Source: a bacterium (GTDB taxonomy: Bacteria > Auribacterota > Auribacteria > Auribacterales > Auribacteraceae). From it: a DNA stretch of 64,000 nucleotides. Within the stretch, counting starts at the first letter, position 1, and each line of letters starts with the position of its first letter. The stretch is from positions 512,538 through 576,537 of the forward strand of contig JAHDNF010000002.1 of the NCBI GenBank assembly GCA_018435605.1, given 5' to 3'. The position numbers were made by a program, and so were the translations under genes. Of this stretch, positions 62,896 through 64,000 are shown in pieces. The notes beneath the pieces were generated by a model. That model did no database searches. It was not told where the DNA came from and saw only the letters and a program-made list of their open reading frames with translations.

Positions 62896-64000
62896 TCATT
62901 CGGATGGAGATGCTAAGGGCAGGCTGAAATAGAATACAGCCCCTTTACCCACAGAAGAATCTATCCATATGTGGCCGTGCCAGTCGTCGACAATCCTTTT
63001 CACAAAACTAAGGCCGGCGCCGGTTCCTTCGTACTCGTCGGGCAGATGAAGGCGTTTGAACATCTCAAAAATTTTATCATGGAATTGCGGGTCTATGCCG
63101 ATACCGTTATCTTTTACAAAAAAGGTATGGGAGTTTTGTTCTTTGATATATCCCAATTCAACTTTTGGTTGAGCAAGGTTATCTTTGGAAGAAAACTTTA
63201 TGGCGTTGGCTATCAGGTTGCTGAACACGATTTTAAGTTTAACTCTGTCCGCATATATTTCGGGCAGATTGCCTCTAACGACAAAATGCACGTTATTATT
63301 CTTTATTTTAATTTCCATGTCATCGCGTATGGAATTTACGATATCGCCGATATTCACTAATTCAATTGTATTTACCTGTCTGGACACCCTTGACAGCATT
63401 ACAAGGTCTTCTATTAATCTGTTGAGCCGGTCGGAACTTTTTTTGATTTTATCGATGTACATGTTTCCTTCTTCGTCGATATTTCCTGTGTATTTCATGC
63501 TAAATATTTCCACGAATCCAGAGATTGTAGTAAGGGGATTGCGCAAGTCGTGCCCGATCAAATGAATAAGATTATCGAGTTCTTTGTTTAGCGCCGCCAA
63601 TTCCTGATTTTCCGATTGAGTGCGGCGGTTGATCCGTTCAAGTTCGGATTTTTTTATTTCCAGCGTATCGACCATGGCATTAAACGAGCGAGCTAGGTCG
63701 CCTATCTCATCCTGAGTTTCGATAGCGACTCTCTGCGATAAATCGCCGGCATCGATTTTCTTTGAGACTGTATGCAATTTTAAAATAGGCCGCGTAATCG
63801 AGTGAGAGAATATTATGGCAAGTACAATGATGATCATCGACATAAGTATAGTTGTTATTAGTGTAAGTAACCGGACTGTTCTGACCGGCTGTAAAACTTC
63901 CTCGATGTCTATTTTAACCACAAGCCCCCAGTTGACTATAGGAATATAGCGGGTTGCCATGATGACAGGAGTATTTTGTTTCGATTCGACCAATTTATAT
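62896..64000 (-). CDS. Membrane sensor histidine kinase, N-terminus outside window
   Basis: Open from the right edge, so the start is missing. Visible, in order: the end of an extracytoplasmic sensor domain (IVNWGLVVKIDI, typical of dCache), a membrane helix (LITTILMSMIIIVLAIIF), a HAMP linker ending GDLARSFNAMVDTLE, a short coiled coil, the HisKA motif IHLIGHDLRNPLTTISGF and an ATPase with NLIANAIKF, KDNGIGIDPQF and GTGAGLSFVK. It phosphorylates a regulator that is not in view. The helix and HAMP layout fits a chemical sensor in the inner membrane. It converges with the ulosonate operon, 59 bases apart. Confidence 0.93.
   Translation of the reverse strand, partial: YKLVESKQNTPVIMATRYIPIVNWGLVVKIDIEEVLQPVRTVRLLTLITTILMSMIIIVLAIIFSHSITRPILKLHTVSKKIDAGDLSQRVAIETQDEIGDLARSFNAMVDTLEIKKSELERINRRTQSENQELAALNKELDNLIHLIGHDLRNPLTTISGFVEIFSMKYTGNIDEEGNMYIDKIKKSSDRLNRLIEDLVMLSRVSRQVNTIELVNIGDIVNSIRDDMEIKIKNNNVHFVVRGNLPEIYADRVKLKIVFSNLIANAIKFSSKDNLAQPKVELGYIKEQNSHTFFVKDNGIGIDPQFHDKIFEMFKRLHLPDEYEGTGAGLSFVKRIVDDWHGHIWIDSSVGKGAVFYFSLPLASPSE

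Noticed and set aside
1-64000. Search for tRNA and rRNA genes and CRISPR arrays
   Set aside because: No T-arm GGTTCGAATCC-type sequence in a cloverleaf context, no rRNA-like tract and no regularly spaced direct repeats were seen on reading.

Overview
The window is 64 kb of bacterial chromosome at roughly 43-45 % G+C, densely coded on both strands. It carries no rRNA, tRNA, CRISPR array or intact insertion sequence that I can find. The organism is Gram-negative: there is a complete RND tripartite pump with an outer-membrane channel, lipoproteins, and a PEP-CTERM exported protein. PEP-CTERM sorting, many membrane glycosyltransferases, many PAS/GAF hybrid kinases and an unusual EF-P loop point to an environmental lineage of the Planctobacteria/PVC type (Lentisphaerota, Kiritimatiellota, Omnitrophota or similar). 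That placement is inference; the window has no phylogenetic marker that settles it.

Layout. 1-1000: tail of a HAD phosphatase and a short-chain dehydrogenase. 1006-11467 (all minus strand): a GT2-TPR glycosyltransferase, two polytopic GT39-like transferases, a half-size YeeE/YedE pair, a PaaI-type thioesterase, an alkaline-phosphatase-superfamily enzyme, CysN and CysD (ATP sulfurylase) and an unknown membrane protein. 11836-18624: a PAS histidine kinase, TrmJ-like methyltransferase, RecD2 helicase, methylthioadenosine phosphorylase and a lone receiver protein. 18626-22930: a DUF4139 lipoprotein, a small secreted protein, an 870-bp AT-rich gap, a phage-like gene pair and EF-P. 23108-29577: tetR-OMF-MFP-RND efflux operon with two palindromic operators at its promoter. 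29848-37393: a methyltransferase, a CPA2 antiporter, a previously uncalled 46-codon gene, a cold-shock protein, an ABC-F protein, a second methyltransferase and a secreted protein of unknown function. 37436-54207: three large regulators, two coupled GT39-like genes, an IS256-family transposase relic, a PEP-CTERM repeat protein, an FAD oxidoreductase overlapping a flippase-like protein, an AsmA-like secreted protein and a BrkB/YihY protein. 54561-62836: an eight-gene plus-strand operon for a CMP-activated ulosonic (sialic-like) acid and its transfer. The window ends inside another sensor kinase.

How the genes work together. The dominant theme is building and modifying the cell surface: glycosyltransferases, a lipid-linked-sugar type flippase, the CMP-ulosonate operon and a sorted surface protein. 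A second theme is sulfur: ATP sulfurylase and a sulfur-compound permease pair sit together, but APS kinase and APS/PAPS reductase are absent here. A third is signalling, with four sensor kinases (two of them hybrid), one lone receiver and a membrane-bound LuxR protein.

The best candidate for an undescribed system is the 54.5-62.8 kb operon. It has NeuB-, KdsC- and NeuA-like enzymes, but in place of the usual 2-epimerase, aminotransferase and acetyltransferase it has a dehydrogenase, an aldehyde dehydrogenase and a transketolase-like thiamine enzyme with a rewritten active-site loop. This suggests a nonulosonic acid whose precursor is made by a different route.
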